Made by a program: the position numbers and the translations under genes. DNA of 39,611 bases from Lewinellaceae bacterium (GTDB taxonomy: Bacteria; Bacteroidota; Bacteroidia; Chitinophagales; Saprospiraceae), in the NCBI GenBank assembly GCA_024639065.1, contig JAHEJC010000015.1, forward strand, positions 1 through 39,611, written 5' to 3'. The notes beneath the pieces were generated by a model that ran no database searches, was not told the origin of the DNA, and was given only the letters and a program-made list of their open reading frames with translations. Numbering within the stretch: the first letter of the stretch is position 1; each line of letters starts with the position of its first letter. Of this stretch, positions 1-8,872 are shown piece after piece.

Positions 1-8
1 TCTTTGTA

Positions 9-85
9 GGTAAAAGGTGAAAGGTGAAAGGTAAAAGGTAAAAGGTGAAAGGTAAAAGGTGAAAGGTGAAAGGTGAAAGGTAAAA
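9..85. repeat. Heptanucleotide tandem repeat (GGTRAAA)n
   Basis: Eleven uninterrupted 7-bp units of GGTAAAA or GGTGAAA run in register from 9 to 85. They then decay into GG-led units (GGATCAA, GGGTAAG, GGAGTAAA, GGTAAAG) up to about 115. The array sits in the leader of the uxaB-like gene. Seven is not a multiple of three, so copy-number change would alter spacing rather than add whole codons. I see no spacers, so it is not a CRISPR array. Confidence 0.9.
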
Positions 86-159
86 GGATCAAGGGTAAGG
101 GAGTAAAGGTAAAGCGTACAATTAGAAGGAGTGGACGGATATCAAGTAAATTTCAGTAA

Positions 160-1641
160 GTGGAAGAAAACAGCGTACTAAATCTTAGCAGGCAAACATC
201 ATCATCTAAAGAGACGTTTCCCGCAAAAGTATTACAATTCGGTGGGGGTAATTTTCTTCGTGGATTTGTGGACTGGATGATTGATGAATTAAACCAGCAA
301 ACATCATTTGATGGCAGCGTGATAATTGTTAAGCCCACTGAGCGAGGTGATTATGAAGCGCTACGAAAGCAAGATGGATTGTTTCATGTACTCACCCAAG
401 GAGTAAAGGAGGGGAAATTATTTTCTCAGGTAGACCTGGTTCAATGTGTGAGCCAGATTATTCACCCTTACCTGGAATGGGCATCCTATCTGGAAACGGC
501 CAGGATTCCTTCAATCCGCTTTATCGTTTCAAATACGACCGAATCCGGAATAAAATCAAACCGTACAGATTTATTTTCTCATAATCCTCCAAAAGAATTT
601 CCAGCAAAATTAACTCATTGGTTGTATCATCGCTACACCCATTTTGGAAATAATTCAGCATTCGGTTGTATCATTTTACCTTGTGAACTCATTGAGAATA
701 ATGGACAAAATCTAAAAAAATGCATTCTTGAGTATGCGGATTGGTGGTCTCTTAGTCCAGCATTTATTACTTGGGTAGAAGAGAGCAATGTATTTTGTAA
801 TACCCTAGTAGATCGAATTATTCCTGGTTTTCCTAAAGATCAAGCGGAGCAAATATTTAAAGAATTGGGGTATCATGACGATCTTTTAGTTGCGGCAGAG
901 CCTTACCATATTTGGGCTATTGAAACCACAGCAGATTTACGCGAAGAACTTCCATTTGGGGCGACCAATTTAAACGTAGTTTTTACAGATGATTTGACAC
1001 CCTATCGCACCTTGAAAGTCAGGATCCTGAATGGATTACATACTTCCATGGTGCCTATTGGCTATTTAATAGGGATTGATACTGTAAGAGATTCTCTGGA
1101 TCATATAAACCTAAGTAAGTTTCTGCATGCACTGGTTCATGAAGAAATAGTACCGACTTTGGATTATCCTCCGGATGTAGTGGATAAATATGTTAGTGAT
1201 GTTATGGATCGATTTCGTAATCCTTACATAGAGCACTATTTATTGAGTATTTCGCTTAACAGTATTTCTAAATTTAGAGTAAGGGTTTTACCAAGTTTGC
1301 TTCATTATTGGAAAAATAGGCAAGTACTTCCTTCCAGACTTGTTTTTGCTTTTGCATCTGTTCTATGGTTTTATCGGGGAATTCGAAATCAAGAAGTCAT
1401 TCCTTTGAACGATAATCAGGAGGTTCTAGACTATTTCAAATCATTATGGGAATCTCATCGAAATAAAACACAGTCATTAGAAAATATATTAAAGTCGATG
1501 TTGAGCAATAGTTCATTTTGGGGACAGGATTTATGCCTAGTGCCAGGACTTCATGAACTTATTACAAAATACCTTAAACGAATTGAGCAAAAAGGTTTTA
1601 CAAATGGCTTCAATGATTTTTTCGTCTCTAACAATGATTAG
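160..1641 (+). CDS. uxaB: Tagaturonate reductase / altronate oxidoreductase (mannitol dehydrogenase family)
   Basis: This predicted cytosolic NAD-dependent dehydrogenase interconverts D-tagaturonate and D-altronate in hexuronate catabolism. The 493 residues match the UxaB length and layout. The N-terminal Rossmann segment contains LQFGGGNFLRGFVDW (25-39), typical of UxaB. A middle stretch has FIVSNTTESGI (121-131) and the second domain has LKVRILNGLHT (285-295). Its K286, N291 and H294 have the spacing of the catalytic Lys/Asn/His of mannitol dehydrogenases. The chosen start is GTG at 160, directly after an in-frame TAA at 157-159. No in-frame ATG occurs before residue 40, which lies beyond the nucleotide-binding motif. 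An AGGAG at 127-131 is too far upstream to serve this start. A second sugar-acid gene, a lactonase-like amidohydrolase, lies at 2350. Family is certain; separation from other mannitol-dehydrogenase-family reductases is likely but not proven. Confidence 0.9.
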   Translation: MEENSVLNLSRQTSSSKETFPAKVLQFGGGNFLRGFVDWMIDELNQQTSFDGSVIIVKPTERGDYEALRKQDGLFHVLTQGVKEGKLFSQVDLVQCVSQIIHPYLEWASYLETARIPSIRFIVSNTTESGIKSNRTDLFSHNPPKEFPAKLTHWLYHRYTHFGNNSAFGCIILPCELIENNGQNLKKCILEYADWWSLSPAFITWVEESNVFCNTLVDRIIPGFPKDQAEQIFKELGYHDDLLVAAEPYHIWAIETTADLREELPFGATNLNVVFTDDLTPYRTLKVRILNGLHTSMVPIGYLIGIDTVRDSLDHINLSKFLHALVHEEIVPTLDYPPDVVDKYVSDVMDRFRNPYIEHYLLSISLNSISKFRVRVLPSLLHYWKNRQVLPSRLVFAFASVLWFYRGIRNQEVIPLNDNQEVLDYFKSLWESHRNKTQSLENILKSMLSNSSFWGQDLCLVPGLHELITKYLKRIEQKGFTNGFNDFFVSNND

Positions 1642-1646
1642 AAACA

Positions 1647-2141
1647 TCAACTTCGTTTCATCTTAAAAACTTCTGTTTTTACGTTATCTCCCTGTCGCAT
1701 CCGCAATCGGATTTCCAGCTTATTTTTGGCCATCAACTCAAACTCCAATCCTTTCAACACAATTTTATTTTTGGTGTATTCCACCATATCAAAAGTGACA
1801 AATTCATCTTTTGTTTCCCAGCCTTTTAGATCAGGATGAAAATGTTTTAATCGCAAGCCTGCTTCATCTAATAATAGAAATTCATAAAAAACTAATTTTC
1901 CCTCATTTAATTGGCGAAACATACCCATCATGGCTCCATCCGCTGGAGGTGACCAAATTTCTTCAGAAACCCCTCCAAAACCTTCACCTACCCAATGGCC
2001 AGCAAGCCAGGCATAGTCGTTGATTTCAAACTTGGGAGATATTTCAACCGGATTTGGTTTCAAACGACCAGTCGAGCCAATGAATAAAAGAGCCATGGTA
2101 GCTATCAATCCCGATAGTATGATGCGTTTAGTTTTTTTCAT
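1647..2141 (-). CDS. Secreted DUF6265-like (lipocalin-like) protein
   Basis: The protein has 164 residues. An N-terminal hydrophobic segment preceded by Lys/Arg (about 3-24) looks like a signal peptide or membrane anchor. The mature part opens with a WLAGHWVGEG motif at about 45-54, followed by EEIWSPPADGAMMGMFR and YEFLLL. That pattern is typical of DUF6265, a small family that appears in many Bacteroidota and has no known function. The rest alternates polar and hydrophobic residues, as expected for a beta-barrel lipocalin-like fold. It is convergent with the uxaB-like gene, with only five bases between the stops. No biochemical role can be read from the sequence. Confidence 0.75.
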   Translation of the reverse strand: MKKTKRIILSGLIATMALLFIGSTGRLKPNPVEISPKFEINDYAWLAGHWVGEGFGGVSEEIWSPPADGAMMGMFRQLNEGKLVFYEFLLLDEAGLRLKHFHPDLKGWETKDEFVTFDMVEYTKNKIVLKGLEFELMAKNKLEIRLRMRQGDNVKTEVFKMKRS

Positions 2142-2284
2142 GATTAGTTTTTTTTAAAAGTGAATATATAATGACTATATTATACTATAACGAATCAATT
2201 CATCAACTAGGGGACCAATAAGATTTTCTGAATTTAAAAAATGAAAATCTACCTAATTCGTATGATTTTTAAAAGATCAGGTAC

Positions 2285-2314
2285 TTTGCTTAGATCTAAA
2301 TATTATTATAATTG
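2285..2314 (+). promoter_or_regulatory. Possible Bacteroidota-type promoter for the lactonase-like gene
   Basis: TTTG at 2285-2288 is followed after 18 bases by TATAATTG at 2307-2314. This is close to the TTTG-(~19)-TAnnTTTG consensus with one mismatch in the -7 box. It lies about 35 bases upstream of the ATG at 2350. Confidence 0.35.
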
Positions 2315-2349
2315 GTAATTGTAGCTTAAATTTAATTAAAATTGAATAG

Positions 2350-3180
2350 ATGAAAATCATTGATGCACATCAACATTTTTGGAAATACGATGCGATAAAA
2401 CATGCTTGGATTAATGATGAAATGTTGGTGTTAAAAAAAGACTTTCTCCCCGATGATTTTGTTTTAATGTATAACCAAAATAATGTTAAAGGATCTATCG
2501 CCGTACAAGCCGATCAATCTGAAGAAGAGACTATGTTCTTGCTAGATCTGGCTGAGCAGTATTCTTGGATAAAAGGGGTAGTAGGATGGGTAGATTTAAG
2601 TTCATCGAATATTGAAGAGCGATTAACTCACTTTGCAAAATTTGAAAAATTAAAGGGGTTCAGGCATATTTTGCAGGATGAACCTGATCCCAATTATATA
2701 TTAAAGGAAGATTTTCAGCAAGGAATAGCTTGCTTAGGGAAATATGATTACACCTACGATATATTGATATATCCTCACCAGATGCCAGGGGCATTAGAAA
2801 CCATCAAACGGTTTCCTGAACAATACTTTGTAATAGACCATATTGCAAAACCAAATATAAAGGAACAATCTTGGAAAGAATGGGCTAGCAGCATTCAGGT
2901 TATGGCCACCCATGAAAGGGTTTACTGTAAGGTTTCAGGGATGGTTACTGAAGCGGATTGGAAAAACTGGAAATATGAAGATTTTGTGCCTTATTTGGAT
3001 GTTATTTTTGAGGCATTTGGTACCGAAAGAGTTATGTTTGGATCAGACTATCCGGTCTCTTTGCTAGCTGCTTCATTTGAACAAGTGAAAGAAATTATCA
3101 GTCGATATATTGTGGATTTGTCGCATGAATCTCAACAAAAAATATGGAGGGATAATGCCATTAAGTTTTACAAACTTTAA
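2350..3180 (+). CDS. Amidohydrolase-2 family lactonase (L-fuconolactonase-like, COG3618)
   Basis: This 276-residue metal-dependent hydrolase of the amidohydrolase-2 (TIM-barrel) family opens with IIDAHQHFW; H7 and H9 are the first metal ligands. Later landmarks are GVVGWVDL, FRHILQDEPDPNY, VIDHIAKP (His on a later strand), VYCKVSGMV and VMFGSDYPVS, whose Asp is the catalytic metal-binding residue. The sequence order fits the L-fuconolactonase / L-rhamnonolactonase group, which opens sugar lactones to aldonic acids in the cytosol. No signal peptide is visible. It lies near a uronate reductase gene, which supports a role in sugar-acid breakdown, although the two are separated by an opposite-strand gene. 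Exact substrate is not determined. Confidence 0.8.
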   Translation: MKIIDAHQHFWKYDAIKHAWINDEMLVLKKDFLPDDFVLMYNQNNVKGSIAVQADQSEEETMFLLDLAEQYSWIKGVVGWVDLSSSNIEERLTHFAKFEKLKGFRHILQDEPDPNYILKEDFQQGIACLGKYDYTYDILIYPHQMPGALETIKRFPEQYFVIDHIAKPNIKEQSWKEWASSIQVMATHERVYCKVSGMVTEADWKNWKYEDFVPYLDVIFEAFGTERVMFGSDYPVSLLAASFEQVKEIISRYIVDLSHESQQKIWRDNAIKFYKL

Positions 3181-3333
3181 AGTAAATTATGTCATCAAAA
3201 TTAGATGTCTTTCCAGATTAAATTGCAAAATGAGGATTCAATAGGCTTATTCTGGCAGGTTGCCTTCCCTTGAATTTAACCTAATGATCAATATTATTAT
3301 TATTAAATTTAATGACTGAAATTATTTGTTAAG

Positions 3334-6300
3334 GTGAATTATTTGAAAGTTCTGAGAAAATCCTTCATTCTTTTTTACTTAGGCATTTTGGCTCTAAGTG
3401 GTTGTGGTATTCCAATACCTGACCAGGTGGTTAAGGTTATGGATGAATTACCTGATGCGGTTGACTATAACCTGCATATAAAACCGATTCTTTCGGATCG
3501 TTGTTTTTCGTGCCATGGTAATGACAAGCATGCTTTAAAGGCAGGATTGAGATTAGATCTAGAGGAACACGCGTATGCTGAGCTAGTGGATCACCCCGGT
3601 AAATTTGCCATCGTACCCTATAGACTTGCCAAAAGTGAATTAGCTAACAGAATACTGTCGGATGATCCTGAATATCAAATGCCTCCGCCCAAGTCTAATC
3701 TTAACTTAAGTGACAAAGATAAAGCGATGCTTATTAAATGGGTAGACCAAGGAGCAATCTACAAACCTCATTGGTCTTTTCTTAAACCTGAAAAAGCTGG
3801 ATTGCCTAATGTTGATAATCAAGATTGGATCTCAAATGAAATCGACTATTTCATTCTTAAGAAGCTGGAAGAAAAAGGATGGGAACCGGTGGATGCTGCG
3901 GATAAAGAGACTTTGTTGAGGAGGGTTTCTTTTGATTTGATAGGATTGCCGCCTACTATCAAAGAGATGGAAGATTTCTTAAATGATGATTCTAAGGATG
4001 CTTATGAAAAGGTAGTTGATCGATTACTTCGTTCCCCTCATTTTGGGGAACGAATGGCTGTGGAATGGATGGATGTAGCTAGGTTTGCGGATACACACGG
4101 TTATACCGTGGATAGGTACCGGGACATGTCTCCTTGGCGAGACTGGGTCATTAACGCATATAATCAGAACATGTCTTATGACTCTTTTGCCATTTATCAA
4201 TTGGCCGGTGATTTGATACCCAATGCAACAGATCAACAAATCTTGGCTACCGGATTTAACCGAAATCACCAACAGAATATGGAGGGTGGCATTATTGATG
4301 AGGAGTTTAGAGTAGAATATGTGGCGGATCGAACCAATACATTAGGTGCCGCATTTTTGGGACTGACTTTGGAATGTGCTCGTTGTCATGATCACAAATA
4401 CGACCCGATTTCACAAAAAGAATATTACCAACTCTATAGCTTTTTTAACAACGTAAACGAGGCTGGTCAAATATCCTACGATAATGCATTACCAACGCCC
4501 ACTTTACAATTGGCAAATGCCGAGGTAAAAGAAAAGGTAGAACTTCTAAATGAAAAAATACTTGAGAAGGAGAAATTATTGCCTAAAATAACCATGGAGG
4601 AAAAAGAACGCATCAAAACTTGGTTACAAAGCAATAAATCATTGAGTCCGGCTAAATATCCGAATAGCCTGGTTGCTCAATTCACTTTGGAAGGTCACCT
4701 AAGGAATAAAGTAAACCAACAGCAGATAGGGAAGATGAAGCAAGTAAATTCAGCAGACCTGCAGCCTGTTTTTAATGATGGATATAGCGGTCAGGGTCTT
4801 TTACTAGATGGGGATGCCTGGCTGGATTTGGGAAAGGTGGGAAAATTTGACAAAGCCGATCCTTTTACCATAACGCTACGAGTGAATATTCCTGAAAATC
4901 TTGCTAATGGAGTTATCTTTCACAAAGGAATCGGTGCAGCATTATATAACTTCAGGGGTTATCATTTAGCTATTAAAGACAATCGGATCGAGGTGTTGAT
5001 GGCACATACCACACCGGACAATGCGATTATTGAGTATGCAGCGAATATCCCACGAAATGAATGGGTTCAATTAACCATGTCCTATGACGGTTCAGGAATA
5101 GCCGCCGGATTGAAAATTTATTTAAACGGGATCGAATTACCTACAGAAATAAAAGTCGACAACCTGTATAAAGATATTATGTTTAGCGTTACCGAGGAAG
5201 CACAGCCTGGGTTACAGATCGGAGCGCGTTGGCGTGGCGTGGGGATCAAAGGGGCTACTGTAGATGATATAATGGTGTTTGACCGATTCCTGACAAAGTT
5301 GGAAATACTTCAGTTGTCTAATCCTGATACCTTCAAAGGTGAGATCAGTAAATTGATGACAGATGATGTCTCCTCTTTTTATCTCGCCAACTATTCTAAA
5401 CCTTATAAAGCCTGCTTGGCTGAATTAGAAATCTTGCGAAGAACCAAAGCGCAAACGTTGGATACCGTGAAGGAAGTCATGGTGATGAAAGATATGAATA
5501 CACCTCGCCAGGCATATATTCTGAATAGGGGACAATACGACGCCTATGGTGAACCCGTGCAACCAAATGTAGTCGATAAAGTCTTGCCATTTCCAGATGG
5601 TTTTGAGAAAAACCGATTGGGTCTTTCCAGGTGGTTATTTCATGAAGAAAATCCTTTGACTTCCCGAGTCATTGTGAATCGCTATTGGCAGATGATATTT
5701 GGTCGTGGACTGGTGAGTACACCAGAGGATTTTGGAAATCAAGGTGCCAGCCCAACTCATCCCCAGCTGTTAGATTGGTTAGCTGTTGATTTTTTGGAAT
5801 CAGCATGGGATATAAAGCAATTTATAAAAAAACTAGTCATGTCTTCTACCTATAGGCAGTCATCTATTTCTCATACAGACATGGTAGGAATGGACAGAGA
5901 CAATGAATGGTATGCCAGAGGAACTTCTTTAAGATTAACTGCTGAAATGATGCGCGACAATGTGCTTGCGGCCAGTGAACTTATGACAAAAAAGATCGGA
6001 GGGAAAAGTGTAAAACCTTATCAACCCGAAGGGTTGTGGAGAATGAATAGTGGTAGGTATATTCGTAACAAGTATGACAAAATTCATCGACGAAGTCTAT
6101 ATACTTTCTGGAAACGATCCATACCCCATCCCACCCAAAATACTTTTGATGCACCTTCACGCAGTGTATGTAGTGTGAAAAGACAAAAAACGAGCACACC
6201 CCTTCAAGCACTGATTTTAATGAATGATCCTATTTATCTGGAGGCTGCCAAAGTAGTTGGATATAATATGGCGCTTGCCCAAGACATCGAGACAGGCATC

Positions 6301-6537
6301 ATCAATGCTTTCAGATCACTTACTGGCAGACATCCCAAAAAGGAAGAGTTGGATATATTGCAATCCCTACACCATGAAGAACTTAAAAATTTTGAAAATT
6401 ATCCGGTCAGGATGAGTGGGTGGTTCAAGGTAGGTGAGGATAAACTAAATCCTAAACAAGCTGATCCGTTGACTGCCGCCAATATTGTAGTGGCCAGTAC
6501 GATTATTAATGCAGATGCAACCACTTATAAAAGATAA
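3334..6537 (+). CDS. PSCyt1 / DUF1549 / LamG / DUF1553 cytochrome-like lipoprotein
   Basis: A 1067-residue exported protein. The start is GTG at 3334, giving a short basic N-region, a hydrophobic stretch and lipobox LSGC with Cys24, so it should be a lipoprotein. A planctomycete-type cytochrome c domain follows, with the heme motif CFSCH at 57-61. The DUF1549 (PSCyt2) part contains [19 protein letters not shown], a [13 protein letters not shown] motif and [14 protein letters not shown], a second CxxCH. About residues 440-665 form a concanavalin/LamG-like insert. The C-terminal DUF1553 (PSD1) part has [27 protein letters not shown] and related landmarks. In this family DUF1549/DUF1553 proteins nearly always travel with a DUF1501 protein, and one follows here only four bases downstream. 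Biochemical function of the family is not established; polysaccharide or sulfated-glycan processing is often suggested. Confidence 0.9.
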   Translation: MNYLKVLRKSFILFYLGILALSGCGIPIPDQVVKVMDELPDAVDYNLHIKPILSDRCFSCHGNDKHALKAGLRLDLEEHAYAELVDHPGKFAIVPYRLAKSELANRILSDDPEYQMPPPKSNLNLSDKDKAMLIKWVDQGAIYKPHWSFLKPEKAGLPNVDNQDWISNEIDYFILKKLEEKGWEPVDAADKETLLRRVSFDLIGLPPTIKEMEDFLNDDSKDAYEKVVDRLLRSPHFGERMAVEWMDVARFADTHGYTVDRYRDMSPWRDWVINAYNQNMSYDSFAIYQLAGDLIPNATDQQILATGFNRNHQQNMEGGIIDEEFRVEYVADRTNTLGAAFLGLTLECARCHDHKYDPISQKEYYQLYSFFNNVNEAGQISYDNALPTPTLQLANAEVKEKVELLNEKILEKEKLLPKITMEEKERIKTWLQSNKSLSPAKYPNSLVAQFTLEGHLRNKVNQQQIGKMKQVNSADLQPVFNDGYSGQGLLLDGDAWLDLGKVGKFDKADPFTITLRVNIPENLANGVIFHKGIGAALYNFRGYHLAIKDNRIEVLMAHTTPDNAIIEYAANIPRNEWVQLTMSYDGSGIAAGLKIYLNGIELPTEIKVDNLYKDIMFSVTEEAQPGLQIGARWRGVGIKGATVDDIMVFDRFLTKLEILQLSNPDTFKGEISKLMTDDVSSFYLANYSKPYKACLAELEILRRTKAQTLDTVKEVMVMKDMNTPRQAYILNRGQYDAYGEPVQPNVVDKVLPFPDGFEKNRLGLSRWLFHEENPLTSRVIVNRYWQMIFGRGLVSTPEDFGNQGASPTHPQLLDWLAVDFLESAWDIKQFIKKLVMSSTYRQSSISHTDMVGMDRDNEWYARGTSLRLTAEMMRDNVLAASELMTKKIGGKSVKPYQPEGLWRMNSGRYIRNKYDKIHRRSLYTFWKRSIPHPTQNTFDAPSRSVCSVKRQKTSTPLQALILMNDPIYLEAAKVVGYNMALAQDIETGIINAFRSLTGRHPKKEELDILQSLHHEELKNFENYPVRMSGWFKVGEDKLNPKQADPLTAANIVVASTIINADATTYKR

Positions 6538-6541
6538 ACTC

Positions 6542-7999
6542 ATGAAAAAAGAGTTAGACCAAACATTTAGAAATATCAATAGACGAAAATTTCTTACCCA
6601 GACTTCATTGGGATTAGGTGGATTTGCCTTGTCTGGATTGTTAAACAATGGATTGAGCCAAACTAATTATCTTCTTAACCCTGTAAGTGGAGGTCTTTCG
6701 GGATTGCCTCATTATTTACCTAAAGCAAAGCGGATTGTATATCTTTTCATGAGCGGAGGGCCTTCTCAACTTGATTTGTTTGATTACAAACCCAAGCTAA
6801 AGGAAATGTTAGGTGAGGAATTACCTGATTCGATCAGAAAAGGGCAACGACTGACCGGCATGAGTGCTGGTCAATCTGCACTTCCAATTACTCCTTCATT
6901 ATTTGAATTCAAACAACGTGGAGATTCTGGAAGTTGGGTCAGCGAGTTACTCCCATATACTTCAGAAGTAGTGGATGATCTCTGTTTCATAAAATCTATG
7001 CATACTGAAGCGATCAACCATGATCCGGCCATTACTTTTTTTCAGTCAGGTCACCAAATTGCTGGACGGCCTTCAATGGGTGCTTGGATCAGTTACGGGT
7101 TGGGTTCTGATAATAATAACCTGCCAACTTTTATTGTCTTAGTTTCAAAAAATGCAGGTGGTCAACCATTGTATGCCCGCCTTTGGGGAAATGGTTTTTT
7201 ACCATCCCATCATCAAGGAGTGCAATTTCGTTCTGGTAAAGATCCAGTTTTGTATCTAAATAATCCAGAAGGTTATGATACTGCTTCTCGTCGAAGTATG
7301 CTTGACCATTTGAATGAATTAAACAAACTTCAGGCAGATACTTATAATGACCCTGAAATCGTAAATAGAATTCAACAATACGAGATGGCCTTTCGAATGC
7401 AAACGTCGGTTCCGGAAGTGACTGATTTTTCCGATGAGCCAGATTACATTTATGACCTGTACGGCTCAGATAGCAGGGATCCCGGGACCTTTGCGGCCAA
7501 TTGTTTAATGGCCAGAAGGTTACTGGAAAGGGATGTAAAATTTGTTCAATTGTACCATCAAGGCTGGGACCAACACTTAAATCTTCCTGGAGGTATTCGC
7601 AATCAGTGTAAAAATACGGATCAAGCAACAGCAGCGTTGATCAAAGACCTTAAAGAAAGAGGTCTCCTGGATGAAACCCTGATCATTTGGGGAGGTGAAT
7701 TTGGCAGGACGGTTTATTCGCAAGGCAAACTGACCAAGGAAAATTATGGGCGTGATCATCATCCTCGCTGCTTTACTATGTGGATGGCCGGGGCTGGAGT
7801 AAAAAAAGGATTCACCTATGGAGCTACTGATGACTTCAGTTATAATATCGTGAAGGACCCGGTTCACGTGCATGATTTTCAGGCCACGCTATTACATCTT
7901 ATGGGGATTGATCATGAACGATTAACGTTCAAACATCAAGGAAGAAGGTATCGACTGACCGATGTACATGGACATGTAGTAAAACCCATTTTAGCTTAA
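6542..7999 (+). CDS. DUF1501 family protein with Tat-type signal
   Basis: The protein has 485 residues when started at ATG 6542, four bases after the upstream stop. An ATG at 6509 would also be in frame but would add eleven residues that overlap the previous gene. The N-terminus has [15 protein letters not shown], a twin-arginine type signal, so export in folded form is likely. DUF1501 belongs to the alkaline-phosphatase/sulfatase-like fold. Visible landmarks are [18 protein letters not shown] near the mature start, [27 protein letters not shown], and [17 protein letters not shown]. The last two carry the Asp/His residues expected at the metal site. It pairs with the DUF1549/DUF1553 lipoprotein immediately upstream and is almost certainly cotranscribed with it. 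Substrate unknown. Confidence 0.9.
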   Translation: MKKELDQTFRNINRRKFLTQTSLGLGGFALSGLLNNGLSQTNYLLNPVSGGLSGLPHYLPKAKRIVYLFMSGGPSQLDLFDYKPKLKEMLGEELPDSIRKGQRLTGMSAGQSALPITPSLFEFKQRGDSGSWVSELLPYTSEVVDDLCFIKSMHTEAINHDPAITFFQSGHQIAGRPSMGAWISYGLGSDNNNLPTFIVLVSKNAGGQPLYARLWGNGFLPSHHQGVQFRSGKDPVLYLNNPEGYDTASRRSMLDHLNELNKLQADTYNDPEIVNRIQQYEMAFRMQTSVPEVTDFSDEPDYIYDLYGSDSRDPGTFAANCLMARRLLERDVKFVQLYHQGWDQHLNLPGGIRNQCKNTDQATAALIKDLKERGLLDETLIIWGGEFGRTVYSQGKLTKENYGRDHHPRCFTMWMAGAGVKKGFTYGATDDFSYNIVKDPVHVHDFQATLLHLMGIDHERLTFKHQGRRYRLTDVHGHVVKPILA

Positions 8000-8003
8000 A
8001 GAG

Positions 8004-8050
8004 TGCTTGATCTTTTTGGTCTAATTTTTTTGGTCTTTCCAAATCAAGCA
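8004..8050. terminator. Inverted repeat with T-tracts between convergent genes
   Basis: TGCTTGAT (8004-8011) is exactly complementary to ATCAAGCA (8043-8050). The 31-base loop holds T5 and T7 runs and two copies of TTTTTGGTCT. It fills the 52-base gap between two convergent stops. The long loop makes it an atypical terminator. Confidence 0.3.
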
Positions 8051-8051
8051 T

Positions 8052-8630
8052 TTATTCCTTTCTCCTCTCACAAAAGATCTTCCAAAAGGGGTATACAAAT
8101 TGCCCGTCTTTGCTTATCCATTCCCCAATCCAACTAAAACCATTGTCGTTCATGTCAAAGAAAGTGAGTCTGGAGTCTCCTTCCATACCGTTAGGTGCTT
8201 TTTGGTCCTGGAAAAGCACTATGTCATTTCCATCTTTATTGCCTCTCCAGACACCTGGGGTATAAGGCACAGCTGGATAACTGAAGTAGCTGACTATCCA
8301 TACACCACTATCTTGATGAAATTGCCGGATACTTCCAGCATATAATTCATTGTCGCGCCATACTTCATCCTGTATCGCCGTTCCGTTCATGATATACTTA
8401 AATTTCCAGGTCATAGACAATGTGTCATTCCAGGTTTGGTCAGGTTTTCTGTTTAAGCTTTTACATTGGCAGATACCAATCATGGATTCAAAATCACCCA
8501 CTTGAGGTGGAGCATCCGGATTAAGTCTACCAAAAGGAAATTGTACAGAGGGCTCGTTCTCAAATCCAGATTGACTATAGACTATCATGGAAGAAAAAAA
8601 CAAGAGAGAGAGTAAAAGGATCTTTTTCAT
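8052..8630 (-). CDS. Secreted DUF1579-like protein of unknown function
   Basis: The protein has 192 residues and a clear Sec signal peptide (Lys-Lys, then a hydrophobic stretch, with a likely cleavage after YSQ near residue 20). The mature part contains GDFESMIGICQCKSLNRKPD, a W..T.SMTWKFKYIMNGTAIQDE block, FHQDSGVWIVSYFSYP and WIGEWISKDG. Such an alternating beta-rich pattern with conserved Trp and Tyr resembles DUF1579-type lipocalin-like proteins, which are common in Bacteroidota. Two cysteines close together (about 54-56) could matter for a disulfide in the periplasm. The gene is convergent with the DUF1501 gene. No enzymatic motif is recognisable. Confidence 0.65.
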   Translation of the reverse strand: MKKILLLSLLFFSSMIVYSQSGFENEPSVQFPFGRLNPDAPPQVGDFESMIGICQCKSLNRKPDQTWNDTLSMTWKFKYIMNGTAIQDEVWRDNELYAGSIRQFHQDSGVWIVSYFSYPAVPYTPGVWRGNKDGNDIVLFQDQKAPNGMEGDSRLTFFDMNDNGFSWIGEWISKDGQFVYPFWKIFCERRKE

Positions 8631-8836
8631 TATATTTTTGAATCTAATAACGTGTAAAAATTGATTAAATAGCAGTCGTCAACTACAAATGTGTTCAAAA
8701 TACATATTTGGGACTAGAGGTGCCCTACTAAAATGGTGGCGGTAAGGGAAGTTCGTTTTCTATAGGGGATGTTGGTCATCGAAATACTGGATCTGACTGA
8801 GAGAAATAATTACACATTATAATAATATTAAATACG

Positions 8837-8844
8837 TACATTTG
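8837..8844 (+). promoter_or_regulatory. Possible -7 box upstream of the TMTC-like gene
   Basis: TACATTTG exactly matches the Bacteroidota -7 consensus TAnnTTTG and lies 28 bases upstream of the ATG at 8873. I see no good TTTG at the -33 position, so the match is partial. Confidence 0.35.
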
Positions 8845-8872
8845 CTACGTGTGAAAAATCATAGGATTTCAA

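Noticed and set aside
9-115. Tandem array as a possible CRISPR
   Set aside because: Units are 7 bp and directly abutting with no spacers.
6509-6541. Earlier ATG for the DUF1501 protein
   Set aside because: It would overlap the upstream gene and place eleven residues before the Tat-type signal; ATG 6542 fits the stop-start spacing.
7131-7628. 165-codon antisense frame inside the DUF1501 gene
   Set aside because: It is a shadow of a strongly supported gene on the other strand and shows no domain.
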